Positions 41,683-49,837 of a stretch of 51,866 nucleotides of DNA are shown here, one piece after another (the first letter of the stretch is position 1; each line of letters opens with the position of its first letter). The DNA lies in the NCBI GenBank assembly GCA_021323535.1, contig JAJONO010000027.1, positions 1 to 51,866 on the forward strand, in the 5' to 3' direction. The position numbers were made by a program, and so were the translations under genes. Source of the DNA: Bacteroidota bacterium. Its GTDB lineage: Bacteria > Bacteroidota > Bacteroidia > B-17B0 > Aurantibacillaceae. The notes under the pieces were generated by a model. The model was not told the DNA's origin, made no database searches, and was given only the letters and a program-made list of their open reading frames with translations.

Positions 41683-43716
41683 TTATTTTACCCGTAAACT
41701 CATTTCCTTCAACTGCTTCTTCACTATATTTTCAAACCCAAAATAATCTTCTTTTTTCACGAAACAATTATCACCTATCCAGTTTTCAACGCTGTATTGT
41801 TTTACCATGTCGCCAATCTGAGCTTCTTCCATTTTGTTATGATCTGTTAGAAACTCCGCCATTTTAAGAAGAAGGAATTTATTTCTTTCAAGTAGTTCTT
41901 CCGCTTCGTCCTGACATTCTTTCAATATCTGTAAGGCTTCATTGGAATGCCCATCGTTACTAAAAAAATATTCATTCATTTGAAAAGATTTTACCTGGAT
42001 GTGAACCGGATCTTTTCCCATGCCGTAATATTTTACTGCTTTGTTGGCCAATTCACTGGCCGATTCAAGATCAGAATAAACACCGGCCGAAGTATGTTCT
42101 TCGCCAAAGATCATTTTCTCTGCTACAAATCCTCCGAGCGAAACAATAATGTCTTTCTTCAATGTTTCTCTTGTCATTATTCCCTGTGGAAAATTGATCA
42201 TACAAAACCCCTCGCAGTTATCGGCTGCAGTTTTTGATACAACCACCGATGGAAGAATTCTGAACGTGAGCGCGGCAAGAATAGCGTGACCGGATTCGTG
42301 AACAGCAATGTGAGCCTGGACATCGCGGTTAGCAATTTTACGGAGACTGTCAATTTTCAGATTGATCTTCTCTTCGTAAATGTTAAGTACGTTATTCATG
42401 GAATCCTTGAACACAAATACATATTTATCGTCACTGTAACTCCATTCCACAACAGTTACGTTCATGTTTTTCTCAAGAGCTTCAATGGTAATTTTACTGA
42501 TCCATCCTTCAATCAGGTTTTTCACAGTAGTTAAAACCGGACGTGTTCCCTGCGCAGGAAAAACACCTTCCCTGTAAACAATATCATGAACGGAAGCGTG
42601 AAATGAAATGGAGAAATCAAAATTATCCTTTACAAAATTATTGATGCGTTGCATTTCTCTTCTTATCAGTTCACGAAAGTGCGCCGTAGTAAACGATTTG
42701 TAAATAATGTGATTGTTCCCAAGACGGGCGATCTGTTCGTTGCGAAAACGCTTTTTAAGAGCGGCTTTAATATGAGAGATATTAATCTTCGAAGTGGCCT
42801 CATGTAATTCATCGGCGCTTATATCTGGGTTAAGACTGTTACTCATGTAATAAGCTTCGTCCAGGTTTCCCAATACAAAAATGAGAGAACGAGAAAGGTC
42901 AAGTGTTTTTACACCGGTGCGGGTTTTTACGCCGTCGATAATTATGTCAATAAGTCCGCGAAGATCTGCCGCCTTTGTCTTTTCATCGAGAATTTCACGG
43001 GTGGCGTTTTCATCATCATACAGATAAAATATTCCCTGCAGAAAATCTTTAGAGATAAAATAGTCTTTGTCGAGCGCTACGCCATTTCTTCCCGAATCTT
43101 CAAAATAAAATCCTTTAAAGACCTCAAGGAATTCCTGTTCGTTTTTTATAACTACGCCGTTTTCAATTTCCACACCATAAGATTCAGCTTTTAGTAATGC
43201 CATTGCGCAGGTTTCAGCACGACGAAGATGGTATGTATTTCCGCTTGGAATGTAATTTATCTTTCCACTATCAAGCAAATCCCAGATCACACGCAATTTG
43301 TCTTTTCCAAGTTCGCGTTCGTTGTCAATTGTTTTGGCGAATTGAAATTCGTCCAGACAAATAATTCCAGACTGCTGGTGAAAAAACTCAAGATCATCGG
43401 TTAATGTGGATTTTATCCAGGAGGCTGAATCCGATTCGAATTCGCCCATGTCTAACTGTACATACAGTTTTTTGTGATCGAGCAGTTCCACCAGTTTCTG
43501 GATGAGTGCTGTTTTGCCTGAGCCTGTCATTCCCCAAAGGTTAATAACAGTTGGACGAAGCTGGGTAAAAGAGAATAAATGCCATGCCGAAACAAGGTTC
43601 ATCATTTCATCGATCACAGAGTCCAGGCCAATGAATGTTTTCTTCAGCTCGCAGCCAATCGCCTCCAGTTTTTCTTTTTTAGCGAGTAACTCTTTATGTA
43701 AAATTTCTTTTTTCAT
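41683..43716 (-). CDS. Soluble AAA+ (Clp/HslU-like) ATPase fused to FtsH-type M41 metalloprotease
   Basis: 677 residues, no membrane segment. AAA+ part: Walker A GMTGSGKT (62-69), Walker B IICLDEF (118-124), sensor 1 near VLGNLDEAY (281-289), arginine-finger region KKRFRNEQIA (321-330), sensor-2-like QGTRPV (389-394). The order and the C-terminal small domain ('RFRNEQIARLG … GTRPVLTTVKNLIE') look like the Clp/HslU clade and not the FtsH AAA. From about 455 on it is an M41 peptidase: HESGH (473-477), GGFVAEKMIFGEE and third metal ligand Asp549 in AGVYSDLESA, at the FtsH spacing. It should unfold and degrade proteins in the cytosol. Third gene of the rtcB-prfH cluster, 33 nt after prfH. Confidence 0.85.
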   Translation of the reverse strand: MKKEILHKELLAKKEKLEAIGCELKKTFIGLDSVIDEMMNLVSAWHLFSFTQLRPTVINLWGMTGSGKTALIQKLVELLDHKKLYVQLDMGEFESDSASWIKSTLTDDLEFFHQQSGIICLDEFQFAKTIDNERELGKDKLRVIWDLLDSGKINYIPSGNTYHLRRAETCAMALLKAESYGVEIENGVVIKNEQEFLEVFKGFYFEDSGRNGVALDKDYFISKDFLQGIFYLYDDENATREILDEKTKAADLRGLIDIIIDGVKTRTGVKTLDLSRSLIFVLGNLDEAYYMSNSLNPDISADELHEATSKINISHIKAALKKRFRNEQIARLGNNHIIYKSFTTAHFRELIRREMQRINNFVKDNFDFSISFHASVHDIVYREGVFPAQGTRPVLTTVKNLIEGWISKITIEALEKNMNVTVVEWSYSDDKYVFVFKDSMNNVLNIYEEKINLKIDSLRKIANRDVQAHIAVHESGHAILAALTFRILPSVVVSKTAADNCEGFCMINFPQGIMTRETLKKDIIVSLGGFVAEKMIFGEEHTSAGVYSDLESASELANKAVKYYGMGKDPVHIQVKSFQMNEYFFSNDGHSNEALQILKECQDEAEELLERNKFLLLKMAEFLTDHNKMEEAQIGDMVKQYSVENWIGDNCFVKKEDYFGFENIVKKQLKEMSLRVK

Positions 43717-43749
43717 TGTTGTAGTCGCAGAAGCCCTGCGGAGACGGTT

Positions 43750-44379
43750 TTATTGTTTTAAAAATTTTGCACCCTTGTAAATACGGGCAGGGTTCCCTCT
43801 TTCTAAATTGTTATTGTTTTCTCTTTCGCTTTTCAAGCCTTTATCGGTTATTAGCGATTGCTGCCAGTCCATGTATTTTTCTTTCAGTCGCTCCACGGCT
43901 TCGTTTTTATTCTGAAGTTGTGAACGATGATTATTACAGGTGGCAAATAATCCACTGGGGACGTGAGTTGCTCTTACCGCCGTTTCGGTTTTGTTTACGT
44001 GTTGTCCACCCGGACCTGAAGATCTCATGGTTTGAAACGAGACCTCATTCATGTTCAGTTGTTTTATTTCTGAATGAAGTATTTCGTTAATACCAATGAA
44101 CCAGTTCTTCCTCTTGTGGAATTTCCTGTATGGACTCTGACAGATCCATAGCAATGGTCCCAACCATGAAGCGACAAACGCGTTAACGTTTTTACCTTTG
44201 AGTTTGATAAGAACAGAGTATAAAGTGCCATTCATCACACCGCTGCAGCGCGATACAACTTCGTGTTCCAGCTTTTGTTTTTTAGCTTCGTCGATCATCT
44301 CTCTTAAAGCGAGCGCCACCGCCAATTCACATTCAGCCGGGCCTTTTCCCGAAGTGATCTGTATAAATTTTGTTTCCAT
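43750..44379 (-). CDS. prfH: Peptide chain release factor H
   Basis: 209 residues, matching the usual ~200 of PrfH. It has the class I release-factor peptidyl-hydrolysis motif GGQ (124-126) in MRSSGPGGQHVNKTETAV, but lacks the codon-recognition domains of RF1/RF2. The start FIQITSGKGPAECELAVAL and HKRKNWFIGI are typical of PrfH. It binds the ribosomal A site and releases the nascent chain from ribosomes cut in the decoding centre, so that RtcB can reseal 16S rRNA (established for RtcB2-PrfH pairs). It lies downstream of rtcB with 138 nt between, which include a hairpin. Confidence 0.95.
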   Translation of the reverse strand: METKFIQITSGKGPAECELAVALALREMIDEAKKQKLEHEVVSRCSGVMNGTLYSVLIKLKGKNVNAFVASWLGPLLWICQSPYRKFHKRKNWFIGINEILHSEIKQLNMNEVSFQTMRSSGPGGQHVNKTETAVRATHVPSGLFATCNNHRSQLQNKNEAVERLKEKYMDWQQSLITDKGLKSERENNNNLERGNPARIYKGAKFLKQ

Positions 44380-44396
44380 CTGGTAATTTTTTTAAA

Positions 44397-44435
44397 ATCA
44401 TGAAAGGTATTCTTCGAAGAATTCTCCTTCATGAT
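44397..44435 (-). promoter_or_regulatory. Strong hairpin in the rtcB-prfH gap
   Basis: Near-perfect inverted repeat, arms 44397-44414 and 44417-44435 around a 2-nt CG centre, ending 18 nt before the prfH ATG. On the minus strand it is followed by TTTTAAAAAAA, and the 5' arm carries GAAGGAGAA. Could be an attenuator, a processing site or a weak terminator. Confidence 0.6.
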
Positions 44436-44454
44436 AATTTTCTTTTTTAATCTT

Positions 44455-44515
44455 TCAAATCCTCTTTAATTCCCGATCTGTGAAATCCGTGAAATCTGTG
44501 GCCCACCGTCGTGTA
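44455..44515. repeat. Dispersed repeat fragment
   Basis: Contains 'ccgtgaaatctgtggccc', of the same 'aatctgtg' family as 19976-20165, lying just downstream of the rtcB stop. Confidence 0.45.
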
Positions 44516-44517
44516 AC

Positions 44518-45921
44518 TCAGGACTTATTCATCCTTACTATCCTCGGCATAAAACTTCCCTCAATCTTCACAAGTTCATCCTGGCAGCTCATAACAGCCT
44601 CAATGTCCTTGTAAGCATAAGGAGCTTCTTCCACGCTTCCGCCAATCAGTTTCACACCGGCCTTACGAAGTTGTGTTGTCATAAAAGATTTTGCGATTGT
44701 ATCTCTCGCTTCTTTTCTCGACATTTTTCTTCCCGCGCCATGCGACGCTGAATTCAGTGAAGCTTCGTTACCCAATCCGCTTACGATAAACCCTTTTGTG
44801 GTCATGCTTCCGGGAATTATTCCTAACTCTCCTTTAGCAGCCGGCGTTGCTCCTTTGCGGTGAACGATCAGTTCTTCTCCATCATGAATTTCTTTCCACG
44901 CGAAGTTGTGATGGTTCTCCACTTTAAGAACAGGTTTAAGTCCGATGGCTTTGCTCAGGTTTTTGTGAATCACATCATGACAAGCCTTAGCGTAATCTCC
45001 TGCGAGATTCATCGAGAGCCAGTATTCCTGTCCCGCTTCATCGTCGAGGCTTAACCATGCGAGTGATTTCACTTCCCTTGGCAATTTGCATTTCTGTTCG
45101 GCGATTTGCGTGTAGGTTTGCGCAATAGCAGCGCCCATTCCACGTGATCCGCTGTGCGAAAGAAGTCCAACATAATCACCAGGGTCTATTCCAAGCGTAT
45201 TATCAGCTTCCATGTGCACAGTTCCGAATTCAACAAAATGATTTCCTGTTCCCGAAGTTCCAAGCTGGTAACGCGCTTTCCCGTGAAGTTTTCTTAATAG
45301 TTCAGTGGTTTTAAATTCCGGTCTTTCCAGAATTTCATGATCCACTTCAAAATCAAGATTGCCTTCATTGCCAAAGTGCGTATATCTTTTCAGCGCTTTG
45401 TGAAGTTCGAATTCCTTCATGCGTAAAAAGTCAGGTGGAATATCAAAGATGCTAAGGGCCATTCGACAGCCAATATCCACGCCAACTCCGAAAGGGATCA
45501 CAGCGTTTTTCGCACCAAGAACTCCTCCGATCGGAAGTCCGTAACCATGATGCGCATCTGGCATAAGCGCGCCTTTTACCGATACCGGTAATTTAAGCGC
45601 CGCTTCCATTTGCATAAAAGCGTTTTGAGCAATGTGTTTTTGTCCAAAGACAGAAAAACTGCCTTCGCTTTTAAGCGCATGAACTTCATAGTCGCTTTTT
45701 AATTTTGGTTTACCGGTCAGGGCGCTCGCTAAAGGTTCAAGTGCTTCGTGTTGCAGGTAATTTTCAGGATCTGAAAGAACGTTTTGTATTATTTCTAATT
45801 TTTCTTCAAGCGAAACATATTTGTAATGCTTCGTCATTATATTTATAGCCACACTTTTGGCTACATCTGAAGGAAAATCCACCTTGCGAAGATGTTTTCC
45901 CTTCAATCGGTTTTTTCCCAT
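44518..45921 (-). CDS. rtcB: RNA-splicing ligase RtcB (PrfH-associated)
   Basis: 467 residues from the ATG at 45921 (MGKNRLKGKH); an in-frame TTG at 45960 lies within a promoter box. All catalytic features of RtcB are present: Mn ligands Asp149 and Cys152 in GVGVDIGCRM, Asn227/His228 in GTGNHFVEFG, His256 in LLSHSGSRGM, His337/338 in VENHHNFAW, and the guanylylated His394 in SASHGAGRKM. It joins 2',3'-cyclic phosphate or 3'-phosphate RNA ends to 5'-OH ends with GTP. Next to prfH it most likely reseals cleaved 16S rRNA and not tRNA introns (inference from the known pair). It heads a three-gene cluster. Confidence 0.95.
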   Translation of the reverse strand: MGKNRLKGKHLRKVDFPSDVAKSVAINIMTKHYKYVSLEEKLEIIQNVLSDPENYLQHEALEPLASALTGKPKLKSDYEVHALKSEGSFSVFGQKHIAQNAFMQMEAALKLPVSVKGALMPDAHHGYGLPIGGVLGAKNAVIPFGVGVDIGCRMALSIFDIPPDFLRMKEFELHKALKRYTHFGNEGNLDFEVDHEILERPEFKTTELLRKLHGKARYQLGTSGTGNHFVEFGTVHMEADNTLGIDPGDYVGLLSHSGSRGMGAAIAQTYTQIAEQKCKLPREVKSLAWLSLDDEAGQEYWLSMNLAGDYAKACHDVIHKNLSKAIGLKPVLKVENHHNFAWKEIHDGEELIVHRKGATPAAKGELGIIPGSMTTKGFIVSGLGNEASLNSASHGAGRKMSRKEARDTIAKSFMTTQLRKAGVKLIGGSVEEAPYAYKDIEAVMSCQDELVKIEGSFMPRIVRMNKS

Positions 45922-45957
45922 TGCTTTATTTCTTTTGCAGAAGTGCTTGTGTGAAGA

Positions 45958-45965
45958 CAAAAGTA
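45958..45965 (-). promoter_or_regulatory. -7 promoter box (TACTTTTG) of rtcB
   Basis: TAnnTTTG match 36 nt upstream of the rtcB ATG. The -33 element is poor (TTG at 15 nt only), so the promoter may be weak or activator-dependent. Confidence 0.4.
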
Positions 45966-46028
45966 TTTCACTACAAAGCGCAACTACGATTTGTAAATTG
46001 GTTGATTGAACCGGAAGTTTTTTGAAAT

Positions 46029-46051
46029 AAAAAACCCGGCAGAAAGCCGGG
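46029..46051 (-). terminator. Intrinsic terminator 63 nt or more upstream of the rtcB promoter region
   Basis: Perfect 6-bp stem CCCGGC/GCCGGG (46046-46051 and 46035-46040), 5-nt loop, then six T on the minus strand. Confidence 0.85.
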
Positions 46052-46080
46052 CTGTAATATGAAATTACCGGGGCGCGGCT

Positions 46081-46113
46081 TTACGGTTTGATATGTGATA
46101 AATTGACCATCAT
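46081..46113 (-). CDS. 10-codon ORF with strong Shine-Dalgarno
   Basis: Encodes MMVNLSHIKP then TAA. GGAGGA (46126-46121) lies 7 nt before the first ATG, an ideal distance. Bacteroidota mRNAs seldom carry such a sequence because their anti-Shine-Dalgarno is normally masked, so this is probably functional and special: a leader peptide or small protein. No homologue known to me. Confidence 0.5.
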   Translation of the reverse strand: MMVNLSHIKP

Positions 46114-46158
46114 TGTTTTGTCCTCCGAAATTTAATTGTTAGACATTCAATTGCGATG

Positions 46159-46188
46159 CAAATGTAATGCAAAATTTCTGCTTGTCAA
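46159..46188 (-). promoter_or_regulatory. Complete promoter TTG(ACA)-N19-TACATTTG
   Basis: -7 TACATTTG at 46159-46166; TTGACA at 46183-46188, with 19 nt between the TTG and the -7 box. Both elements match consensus; it is one of the two best promoters in the window. Confidence 0.75.
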
Positions 46189-46362
46189 GAAAAAATTTCC
46201 GGTAATGTGTAAAATAGTTTTTGATTTAAAATTTGTGTGACGCTGTAACTCTTTTGTAGAAAGGGTTTCAGGGCTTATCAATAATTATTCAAAATATTGA
46301 AAAGAGGGTTATTGTTGAGTGAGTGATGGATTTCAATTCGTGAAATGATTTTCGATGTTTTT

Positions 46363-46455
46363 TACCGCAACGCTTGCGCTGAAGCTATAGCGAACGGCGC
46401 AAAGAAGCAGACACAGAGAATGAGTTATACCTCTGCTTCTCTGTATCTCTGCGGT
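46363..46455. repeat. Palindromic dispersed repeat
   Basis: An imperfect hairpin of about 90 nt: arms start 'ttaccgca' and end 'tgcggtaa', with GAAGCAGA paired to TCTGCTTC. It contains 'cgctgaagctatagcg' (46377-46392), related to 30131 and 50905. It sits just after the NHL-repeat gene and may terminate it. Confidence 0.65.
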
Positions 46456-46462
46456 AATATTT

Positions 46463-47800
46463 TTATAGAATGACAAACTTCTTCACCACAAAATTATTCT
46501 CAGAATAAACTTTCAAAAAATAAATTCCCGCTTCAAGTTGTTTAAGTTGTATTGTCTCCGCAGAATTGATTTCTTTTTTTGAGTAGACACACTTTCCATC
46601 AACACCATAAATTTCAACATCTGCTTTCTTCTCAGAATTCAAATCAATCTTAAAACTTCCATGATTAGGATTCGGGTAGAGAGAAAAAGTCAAGTCATTG
46701 TTTTTAATTTCAGGAACGCCGACTGTGGAGATCCATGAAATTTTTCTCACGCTGTGGTTGTTATAATCGATTACGTAAACAACATTTCCAACAGAATTGC
46801 ATACAACGCCTCTTACATAATTAAATTGAGCTGCAGTATCAACGCCGTTTACATAACCCGCTGTTCCTTTTCCTGCAAGGTTATAAAGTGTTCCGCCTTC
46901 AACCGCTCTTACTCGATTATTGAATGTATCGCCAATATAAATTTTTAAACCTGTGCTGTCGACATGTAATTCAGTCGGCGTATTTAAAAGTGCCATAGTA
47001 ACAGGTCCGTTTGCGTAACCTCCATTGCCAACACCGGTAGCACCACTTCCTGCAACCGTAGAAACATTTCTTGCTGTATCAATTCTACGGATGCGATGAT
47101 TATAAGCGTCGGCTACAAATACGTTGTTGTTTTTGTCGATGCTCACCCCTGCAGGAGTGTAAAATCTTGCGGCCGTATCTTTTGCATCAACCAAACCACC
47201 AACGCTCGAAACGCCAAATGCTACTCCGCCACCGGCATAAGTGCTCACATTTCCATTCGCATCAATTTTACGGATGCGATGGTTCCAGCTATCGCCCACA
47301 AATAAATTTCCGTTCTTGCTTCCGCAGATCCCTCTCGGGTAACTAAATTGCGCTGTAGCAGGCGATCCATCGGTGTAACCTGGCGTGCCGTTTCCTGCTA
47401 CTGTTGTAACGCTTCCCGAATAACTTATTTTACGGATGCGATGATTCTGAAAATCGGACACGTATACATTTCCCGAATCATCTGCACAAACCCCGGTGGG
47501 ATTATTGAACTGTGCCGATGCTGCTGCACCATCCAAGTAACCTGCCACACCAGTTCCCGCAAGTGTTGTCACTATTCCCGAAGCAGTGATCTTTCTTATA
47601 GAATGATTCCCGCCATCGGCAATGTAAAGATTACTGTTTTTGTCCATACAGATTCCAAAAGGTGATCTGAATCGCGCCGCGGCAGTATCGCCATCAATAA
47701 AGCCCTGTGTGCCGTCGCCTGCATAGGTACTGACAACAGTTTGTGAAAACCCGAAACAGGAAGTAATTAACAGGAGAGAAAGTGTGATATAATTTTTCAT
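46463..47800 (-). CDS. T9SS-secreted NHL-repeat beta-propeller protein
   Basis: 445 residues from the ATG at 47800 (MKNYITLSLLL); 47806 is an alternative two codons earlier. Signal peptide 1-20 (CFGFSQ). Six NHL blades, e.g. DGAAASAQFNNPTGVCADDS, GNVYVSDFQNHRIRKIS, VTTVAGNGTPGYTDG. C-terminal T9SS type A domain (FSLYPNPNHGSFKI … EAGIYFLKVYSEN). Exported surface protein; NHL propellers usually bind protein or glycan. It is upstream of and transcribed towards the rtcB leader, with a palindromic repeat between. Confidence 0.92.
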   Translation of the reverse strand: MKNYITLSLLLITSCFGFSQTVVSTYAGDGTQGFIDGDTAAARFRSPFGICMDKNSNLYIADGGNHSIRKITASGIVTTLAGTGVAGYLDGAAASAQFNNPTGVCADDSGNVYVSDFQNHRIRKISYSGSVTTVAGNGTPGYTDGSPATAQFSYPRGICGSKNGNLFVGDSWNHRIRKIDANGNVSTYAGGGVAFGVSSVGGLVDAKDTAARFYTPAGVSIDKNNNVFVADAYNHRIRRIDTARNVSTVAGSGATGVGNGGYANGPVTMALLNTPTELHVDSTGLKIYIGDTFNNRVRAVEGGTLYNLAGKGTAGYVNGVDTAAQFNYVRGVVCNSVGNVVYVIDYNNHSVRKISWISTVGVPEIKNNDLTFSLYPNPNHGSFKIDLNSEKKADVEIYGVDGKCVYSKKEINSAETIQLKQLEAGIYFLKVYSENNFVVKKFVIL

Positions 47801-47910
47801 GTTCATAATTAAAAAATCTACCGTGAATAGTTAAAGATAGTAAAATTGTGCAGACTCGCATTGTGTTCAGCCTATGATAAACTCTATTTTTTTTATCTTT
47901 AGCCCTCAGA

Positions 47911-48429
47911 ATGAACAGTAAAATACGGTTGATTTTATTTTTGATTTGCGCTTTTATGCAGATCAGTGTTTTCTCCCAGAGATCAGTCGATTCCGTTTAC
48001 TACAGGCCGCTTGATACAGATGATGGCGTAGCAGAAGAGGTGAGTCTTGGAAGTTTTATGCAAAGGGACAAACACACGCTGGTACTGTTTGGCGATTTAA
48101 CCTGTATGCATTGCGAATTCAAAGATAAGGTGTATTTAAAAGACGCTATTGCAAAAATAAAAGGACTTGAAAAGAAATATCCGGACAAACTAAATGTTCT
48201 GTTTCTTCATTATTTCGATGAGGGTATTCGGGAGCATATTAGTGTGACTGAAATTACAGAGCTGTTGCAGAAAAATAAAATTAACTGGAAGTGGGGCATA
48301 TCAGACTTTGGTTTGTTCCGAAACTTTAAAATAAATTCATGTCCGGATTTTATTTTGTTCAATGAAAAAAAAGAAAAAGTATTAACCGGAAACATCAACG
48401 ATATTGAAAAACAATTAAACAAAAAGTAA
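47911..48429 (+). CDS. Secreted thioredoxin-fold protein
   Basis: 172 residues. Signal peptide 1-22 (SVFSQ). Thioredoxin-like core: TLVLFGDLTCMHCEFKDKVY with a CxxC pair Cys65/Cys68, and a conserved-type cis-Pro segment (NSCPDFILFNEKKEK). The Cys-Met-His-Cys pair suggests reducing or isomerase activity in the periplasm. Similar to DUF255/thioredoxin_7-like proteins. Its stop and the next start share one base (TAATG), so it is coupled to a DUF2490 gene. Confidence 0.82.
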   Translation: MNSKIRLILFLICAFMQISVFSQRSVDSVYYRPLDTDDGVAEEVSLGSFMQRDKHTLVLFGDLTCMHCEFKDKVYLKDAIAKIKGLEKKYPDKLNVLFLHYFDEGIREHISVTEITELLQKNKINWKWGISDFGLFRNFKINSCPDFILFNEKKEKVLTGNINDIEKQLNKK

Positions 48430-49148
48430 TGGTGAAAAAGTTCTTAGTCCTTATTTTTAGTATTACAGCTCTTACGGTTGTATCGCAATCCAAATATAAT
48501 ATCGCCGATCATTACAATGGCTGGTTCATGTATTTTGGCGATCATAAATTTACTCCGAAACTGGGAATACGTCTCGAGGCCCAGTGGAGAAGAAGTAATG
48601 TAGTGGTTGATCCACAGCAATTACTGTTAAGAACAGGATTGAACTATCATTTCAATAAAAATGTTTTCGCTACAGCGGGATATTGTTTTGTAAACACACA
48701 TCCTTACGGAGAATTTCCGGCAGCAAAAACATTTCCTGAACAACGTTTCTGGCAGCAACTGCAGGCAAAACATTTTGTGGGCGCTTTTGAAATGGTTCAT
48801 CGCTTCAGGCTCGAGCAACGTTTCGTAAATCAGCCTTATGTATATTCGAACCGTTTCAGGTATTGTTACAGGGTTTCAGTTCCGTTTAACGGAAAAGAAA
48901 TTTCGGATAACAGTTTTTACATCACAGCTTATGATGAAGTGATGGTAGGGTTTGGTGAAAACATCAGGTATGCATTCGATCAGAACCGCGTTTACATGGC
49001 GCTTGGTTATAAGGTTCCAAAACTGGGACGATTCGAAATCGGATATCTTAACCAGCTTATTCTTAAAAGTGATGGTATAAGAGTTGAGAACAATCACACA
49101 TTGCAGGTGTCTCTTACTTCTAACTTTGATCTTTATAAAAAGGATTAG
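48429..49148 (+). CDS. DUF2490 outer-membrane protein
   Basis: 239 residues. Signal peptide 1-19 (TVVSQ). The body is an amphipathic beta-barrel typical of DUF2490 (FTPKLGIRLEAQWRRSNVVV; LLLRTGLNYHFNKNVFATAG; FVNQPYVYSNRFRYCYRVSV), ending with a strand and aromatic-poor tail. Outer-membrane location is inferred. Function is unknown in the family. Translationally coupled to the thioredoxin-fold gene. Confidence 0.85.
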   Translation: MVKKFLVLIFSITALTVVSQSKYNIADHYNGWFMYFGDHKFTPKLGIRLEAQWRRSNVVVDPQQLLLRTGLNYHFNKNVFATAGYCFVNTHPYGEFPAAKTFPEQRFWQQLQAKHFVGAFEMVHRFRLEQRFVNQPYVYSNRFRYCYRVSVPFNGKEISDNSFYITAYDEVMVGFGENIRYAFDQNRVYMALGYKVPKLGRFEIGYLNQLILKSDGIRVENNHTLQVSLTSNFDLYKKD

Positions 49149-49303
49149 CGAAGTTATGGCTGTGGAATTAATTTCGCAGGGTAAATTATAAAAACAAACT
49201 TATCTTCGGATTAAAATACCTCAAAAGGGCTTCTAATATCTGGCAAGTTTTTTTCGTGAATAGCTTTTGTATAAACTTATTTATTAATCAAAAACTTAAA
49301 GCT

Positions 49304-49771
49304 ATGTCAGTATTAAAAAAAAGAAGAAATCAAAATGGGAATGGGGGTATGTTCCCTTCACTGAAAAACGATTTTTTGGCGAACAGGTTTTTTATGCCAC
49401 GGTTGTTCGATCTTGATGACGATTTCTGGAACAGTGGTGTTAACACTCCGCCGGCTAACATTTCGGAAACCGATAAAGAGTATCAGCTTGAACTTTCTGT
49501 TCCTGGCGTGAAGCGTGATGACATTAAGATCGACGTAGAGGACGGAATGATCACAGTGAGCAGTGAAAAGGAAGAAGAATCGAAAGACGAAAACAAAGGT
49601 TATAAACGCCGCGAATTCTCTTACTCAAGTTTTTCACGATCGTTTCAGTTGCCGGATAATATTGATGAAAACAATATTAATGCGAAGTATGAAGATGGCA
49701 TGTTATGTCTAACTATTCCTAAAAAAGAAACGGCTGTTTCAAAACCCAGGAAGCAAATTAAGATATCGTGA
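49304..49771 (+). CDS. Hsp20/alpha-crystallin small heat shock protein
   Basis: 155 residues from the ATG at 49304 (MSVLKKRRNQ); upstream GTG extension is not needed. The alpha-crystallin domain spans about 45-150: VNTPPANISETDKEYQLELS, VPGVKRDDIKIDVEDGMITV, YKRREFSYSSFSRSFQLPDN, AKYEDGMLCLTIPKKE. It is an ATP-independent holdase chaperone in the cytosol. A box TAGCTTTTG at 49261-49269 is a poor -7 element, so heat-shock control may use another signal. A perfect hairpin terminator follows. Confidence 0.94.
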   Translation: MSVLKKRRNQNGNGGMFPSLKNDFLANRFFMPRLFDLDDDFWNSGVNTPPANISETDKEYQLELSVPGVKRDDIKIDVEDGMITVSSEKEEESKDENKGYKRREFSYSSFSRSFQLPDNIDENNINAKYEDGMLCLTIPKKETAVSKPRKQIKIS

Positions 49772-49778
49772 TCTGTTT

Positions 49779-49826
49779 GTTGAACGTTGAACTATGAAAC
49801 GTTCATTGTTCAACGTTCAACTTTTT
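49779..49826 (+). terminator. Long perfect hairpin terminator after hsp20
   Basis: 14-bp perfect stem (gttgaacgttgaac 49779-49792 with its complement 49808-49821), 15-nt loop, then TTTTT. Each arm is itself a doubled 'gttgaac'. It lies between convergent genes. Confidence 0.85.
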
Positions 49827-49837
49827 GCGTTCAGCTA

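Larger units (their letters stand above)
46027..46153 (-). ncRNA. Compact ~125-nt transcript upstream of rtcB
   Basis: Lies between the consensus promoter 46159-46188 and the terminator 46029-46051. It holds a Shine-Dalgarno and a 10-codon ORF, then a GTAAT…ATTAC hairpin whose flanks (CCGG) could compete with the terminator stem. Whether it is a stand-alone sRNA, a tiny peptide gene or an rtcB leader is open. No known RNA family was recognised. Confidence 0.6.

Noticed and set aside
43750..44379. Canonical RF1/RF2 release factor
   Set aside because: Too short, lacks domain 1 and the stop-codon recognition motif; length and neighbours fit PrfH.
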